Source of the DNA: Emiliania huxleyi CCMP1516
Lineage: Eukaryota > Haptophyta > Isochrysidales > Noelaerhabdaceae
NCBI RefSeq assembly: GCF_000372725.1
Contig: NW_005197426.1
Coordinates: forward strand, 141,599 to 205,598
Direction of reading: 5' to 3'
DNA: 64,000 bases
Both the position numbers and the translations under genes were made by a program. Below the pieces are notes generated by a model. It was not told the DNA's origin. It ran no database searches and saw nothing but the letters and a program-made list of their open reading frames with translations. Positions 60,310 to 64,000 of the stretch are shown in pieces. Each line of letters starts with the position of its first letter. Position 1 is the stretch's first letter.

Positions 60310-61984
60310 TTAGCCGCCCACATGATGCCGCATGGTTCGGCCTGCTTGGCCTTTAGTGGGAGTTGACCACTGGTCACCTGCAACATGTTCGCCGGTTGAA
60401 GGAAAGACATAGGCACGCTGCGACGCTTCCCACACCGGGATCTCTTGCCCGTAAGTTGTGACAGCCCGTTGTGGATCGCGCACGCGCGCCGCAGCTCGCC
60501 GCACTTGCTTGAAAGTGAGACCCGGCAGCTGAGGCAGCAACGCCTCGTGAATGTAGTTCTTGTTGCTGAAGTACATGGATCCCCTTTGCTGCATCAGCCC
60601 CTTCACGGCAGCGAGTGCCTCTTTCGAGGACGGCATGGCGTCAGGATGTTGTTCACGCCAGCGCTCACGAGCGATAGTCAATGCAGACCGGACTGCAGAT
60701 TGATGCGACTCCCCTAGCACTGCTGCAATGGTGGTGTGATCGACAGGCTTGCCGTGCTGCTCGAACACCTCGTACACGCGATCGGCTAGCCTCAGTGCCG
60801 GATGCGGCATTTGTGGCCCCGAAAATGAGAGCACTTGCTCACGCTTTTCGTTGGTCCATGGCATCGGCGGCGGTAGCGGAGGCGGCGGCGGAGGAGGAGG
60901 AGGCGGTGGGGGCGGAAGGCGCGCGTAGCTGACGGCATCGGCTGCTTTGGCCTTCGCGAGCGCCTCGTCCTGAGCCAGCATCCCGGGGATGTCGAGCCGA
61001 TGCCGTCCTCGCAATAAAGACTCAGAGCCAGCATCCTGAGTGGCACGCTGGCGCTCAGCTAGCAGCGTGTGCGCCTCCTCCTCGGTTAATGCCTCGCATC
61101 GCAAGCCATGGTGCCAGGGACCAGGACGGCAATCGTTTTGGCAGCATATACAGCCTCAAAGCCGTACACGAACCGGTAGCCGGCGGTCCATGGTGGTACA
61201 CGGGTGGCCCGGCCCAGCCCAACTGCTTGCGCCCCTGTCAACCTCACCGTGATCCACGGCGCCCTGTCAGTTTCATATGGTCCAGGCCAGCACGGCCCTG
61301 CCAAGACACGAGTTTTTGAACCCAGAGATGGGCGCGTTCGCGAGCTGCCATCACGTTCTGCTTCCCAGCTGTGTCGGTAGCTGGGGTGGCCGTACACTGG
61401 CTGGCCGGGCTGCAGCCAATACACGCCTGTGAATCCAGTACCCTCCCAATAGCAGCGCTTGTCCAACTCGGGCGGCACCACAAGGTGCAGCGCGGCTGGA
61501 GCCTCCGCCTCGCGCTCGAAGGAAGCCCCGCTCCGCAAGTAGATCACGTCCCGCACCACTTCATCATAGCTGCTCAAGTTGCGCTCCTCGTAGGACGCCG
61601 CTGGTAGGTTGATGTGCGGCCAACAACGCTATTCGTGCGGAAGAGCCACTGCAAGCGGACTGTGCCCCCTGAGCCAAGGCGGCGAATGGCAAAGCGCATA
61701 CAAAAGTCGGGGTCGCAGAGAGCGTCGCGCAGCAGTTGAGCATGCTCGTCGGTCGCGTTGTTTAGGACGCCACGCCAATTTTCTGCGCGCCCATCTGTTG
61801 CCTGGCATCCCCGGCGAATTCGTCGCTCGCGATCAGCTCCGCTGCCGCTCGGAGCAACCAGTGCCGTGTCGAGATGAAGCTCCACGACGACGCCCGTGGA
61901 CTGCACGCGCAGGGAGAGGCGCACGAGCTCCCGCACGGCAAGCGACTTCTCGGCATGCGCTTTTGCCAGAGCCTCGCGAATCAA
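60310..61984 (-). pseudogene. Three overlapping, frame-shifted ORFs of one decayed or unusual gene
   Basis: Minus-strand frames 61984-61574, 61577-61086 and 61104-60310 follow each other with overlaps of 4 and 19 nt, each in a different frame. The first reads SLAVRELVRLSLRVQSTGVV and CMRFAIRRLGSGGTVRLQWLF. The second reads YDEVVRDVIYLRSGASFERE and FTGVYWLQPGQPVYGHPSY. The third has a Pro run and a helical, possibly DNA-binding part (LADRVYEVFEQHGKPVDHTT; VRSALTIARERWREQH). Base and codon use are visibly less GC-biased than in neighbours. This fits a transferred or mobile gene broken by two frameshifts; short introns or ribosomal frameshifting are alternatives. No family is recognised. Confidence 0.4.
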
Positions 61985-62159
61985 TTGGCCTCCGCTCTTG
62001 ACATATTCGATGCGGTAGAAAGAAAAAATCTAGCCGAAAAGTGTGCACGGCGCTTGATCAGTAACCCTCAATCACGAGGAACCGCCGCATTTTGCCTTCT
62101 GACAACGCAGCTGTGAGCTGTCAGAGCGGTGTTTCGACACCGATATCGTTCAAGGACAA

Positions 62160-64000
62160 ATGTCGTACAACCAGGAGGTGGACGCGCCCTACTTCGCCAC
62201 GTACGACGATCGGATCGCTCAAGTCAAGGCGCTCGCCGGAGCCGAGGCCGATCTCGCCGCCGCCAAGCGAAAGCTCAGCGAAGCCACGTCCGCAGAGAAG
62301 CGAGCCGAGGGCGCGCGGAAGGGCAACGAGAAGGCGGTTGCCAAGCTCAAGTCGCGCATTGAACAGGCTGAGAACTCCTGCTTCTTCTCCTGCTGTGGCG
62401 GCGAGGCCAAGGTTGAGCGGCTTCAGGCGCAGCTCGACGCCGAGGAGGGAAAGGCAGGCGCGCTGGTCGATTCGGAGGGGCGGCTCGAGGAGAAGCTCGA
62501 GGTGCTGACAGCCGAGGTGCGGACGGCCGAGGAGCTGGTGGCGCGCAAGGCGGCGCTTGTCAGCGAATCGTCCAGGTCTATTCGCCGTCTCTTTCTCTCT
62601 CCCTGCCTCTCCTGACTCTCCGTATCTGCCCGCCCTCCCTCTACCAGCATGTTCGAGTCGGCCGTCCAGTCGCACCCGTCCGAAAAGATGCTCTACCTGC
62701 AGCGGGCGGCGGCCGACTGCCGCGCCAACGTCGACTTCGAGGCGGCGAACACGGCGGCGCTGGAGAACGTGGGGCGGATGTGCGTGACGGCGCGCGGGGC
62801 CTACCTCGCCGCCATACGAGCGCTCGATGCGGCCCAGTCTACCAACCGGGGCGCCCAGTTCAACAACGTGCTAGGCGGCCGAAACGGCGGGCTCGAGGTG
62901 CCTTCGCTTCTCTGCAACCCCACCAAACCCCCACCGCACCCCGCCGCGGCGCCATCGCCGCCCACCACCGTCACCTCGCCGTCACCCCCCCCCCCCCCCC
63001 CTTGCCGCCTCAGCTCATGGAGAACATCCAGCAGATGAAGCGCGCACACAGCCCTGCTGCTACTTCGCGCGGGCGATGCGGGCCGAGAGCGTTCCCCGAA
63101 CCTTCGCGGAACCTTCTTGCGTTCTAGGCGCAACAACCTGATGCAGGAGGCGCAGGCGCAGGCACAGCGCGGCGGCGAAATCCTGGCGAGCGCGCTGGCC
63201 ACCGGGTGCTTAGATGCGGCATCTCAACTCTCGTCGTGGTTGCCGACTAGCACTCGAGAGGACACGTCCTCAGCCGTCCTCGGGTGTGTGATGAGCTGCA
63301 TTCGTAGCCTGCGTGAGAGCGGCGAGCTTCACACGCGATGCTCGGAGTACACACACGGCGACGAGACCTCGAGAGTGAGACGAGACCGCCTTTCGCGCGC
63401 TGACTCTGGCGTGTGTATGGCGTGCACAGGCCCAGGTCCCCCCTCCGGCGCGCGAGCGCTACCCGGGCCTGTGCCAGGGCGTGGGGCGGCGTCCGAGCGG
63501 CCAGAAGCACCCCCCTCCCCCCCCCAGCTGGACCCGAGATTGTCCGATGTTAGGCCTCGGCGACGTCTACATCCCGACGCTCGAGCAGGCGAGAAAAGAT
63601 GGCCCCCAGAGATCGGCCGAGGTCACCCGAGGCCACCCGAGGCCACCCCTCGATCACCCGCGAGCAGATGGGGCTCGGGTCCGCGATGATGGAGGTCTTC
63701 GGCGGCGACCTGATGGACGCGATGGCGGGCGCGCGCGGGCCCAACACACGCAGTGCCCACCATTCACTCCCCGCGCGCCCCCTCAGTGTTAGTTGGCGCC
63801 GCCTCCCCGTGCGCCCTCGCCATCATATTAATTAATGAACCGACCGGGAGGACAGATCCGCGATACATTGGCCGAGAGGCTGTTCGAGAGGATCCGATGT
63901 CTGAGACTAGGTATGCGGGCGGGCCAGAAGATTCGGCACGGCCTCGACGCTCTCCAGCGGTGCGAGGCTGTCGTCGCGCAGCAGGAGGGCACGCCACACC
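62160..64000 (+). CDS. Coiled-coil protein of unknown function (3' end beyond window)
   Basis: Model join(62160..62575, 62648..62897, 63014..63039, 63128..63207, 63554..63588, 63668..63728, 63911..>64000), about 319 codons in the window; phases close; donors GT, GT, GC, GC, GC, GC. The first exon is a long charged coiled coil (ADLAAAKRKLSEATSAEKRA; EEKLEVLTAEVRTAEELVA) interrupted by SCFFSCCGGEA. Later parts are helical: MFESAVQSHPSEKMLYLQ, LMENIQQMKRNNLMQEAQA, YIPTLEQMGLGSAMMEVFGG, GLDALQRCEAVVAQQ. No catalytic motif is seen. A structural or vesicle-related role is possible but not supported. Exons 3 and 5 are very short and should be checked. Confidence 0.6.

Overview
This is GC-rich eukaryotic nuclear DNA, most probably from a haptophyte-like marine alga. 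That placement is inference. It rests on intron-rich genes, very high GC, widespread Gly/Ala low-complexity tracts, a signal peptide ending in an ASGF-type plastid-import junction, and interstitial TTAGGG repeats. It is not bacterial: the coding regions are split by short introns, and two families of retrotransposon are present. Exon coordinates below were built by hand by following reading frame, intron phase and splice dinucleotides, with no transcript data. In those models 28 of 53 introns have a GC donor, 24 GT and 1 GA, all with AG acceptors.

Layout. 1-5.3 kb: a plastid-type SnoaL-like gene (minus, runs off the left edge), a divergent 2OG-Fe(II) oxygenase-like gene, and a 5'-truncated LINE with a 10-bp target duplication. 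5.3-11.1 kb: dispersed repeats, a 445-bp MITE with 19-bp inverted ends, a DnaJ protein, and a second LINE fragment. 11.2-20 kb: CIAO1 (minus) head-to-head with a DHHC palmitoyltransferase-like gene, a promoter region with a hairpin array, and a 1201-aa self-sufficient cytochrome P450-reductase fusion. 21.4-26.2 kb: a 13-exon 2-deoxy-scyllo-inosose/dehydroquinate synthase-like gene (minus). 26.4-33.1 kb: a secreted Cys-rich protein with a repeat-derived tail, an unknown membrane protein, a type I membrane protein and an LMBR1-like gene. 33.6-36.3 kb: a very young, internally deleted Copia element. 36.4-44.1 kb: a CFA-synthase/coclaurine-N-methyltransferase-like enzyme, an ER PDI-like protein ending in KDEL, and a four-AP2 + RING protein. 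46-64 kb: a secreted protein, an F-box + beta-helix protein, a chromodomain + F-box + SPRY protein, a DUF4347-like protein lying antisense to a TRP-like channel fragment, a small conserved protein, a chain of frame-shifted ORFs, and a coiled-coil gene running off the right edge.

The most unusual signal is in the introns. Several are bounded by copies of the neighbouring exon sequence spanning the AG|G(T/C) junction, with simple repeats (GTGTCTAGGAA, CTCGGC, TTAGGG and similar) filling the space between. This looks like intron birth by local duplication. No operon-like organisation is expected or seen; the clearest regulatory layout is the divergent gene pairs.
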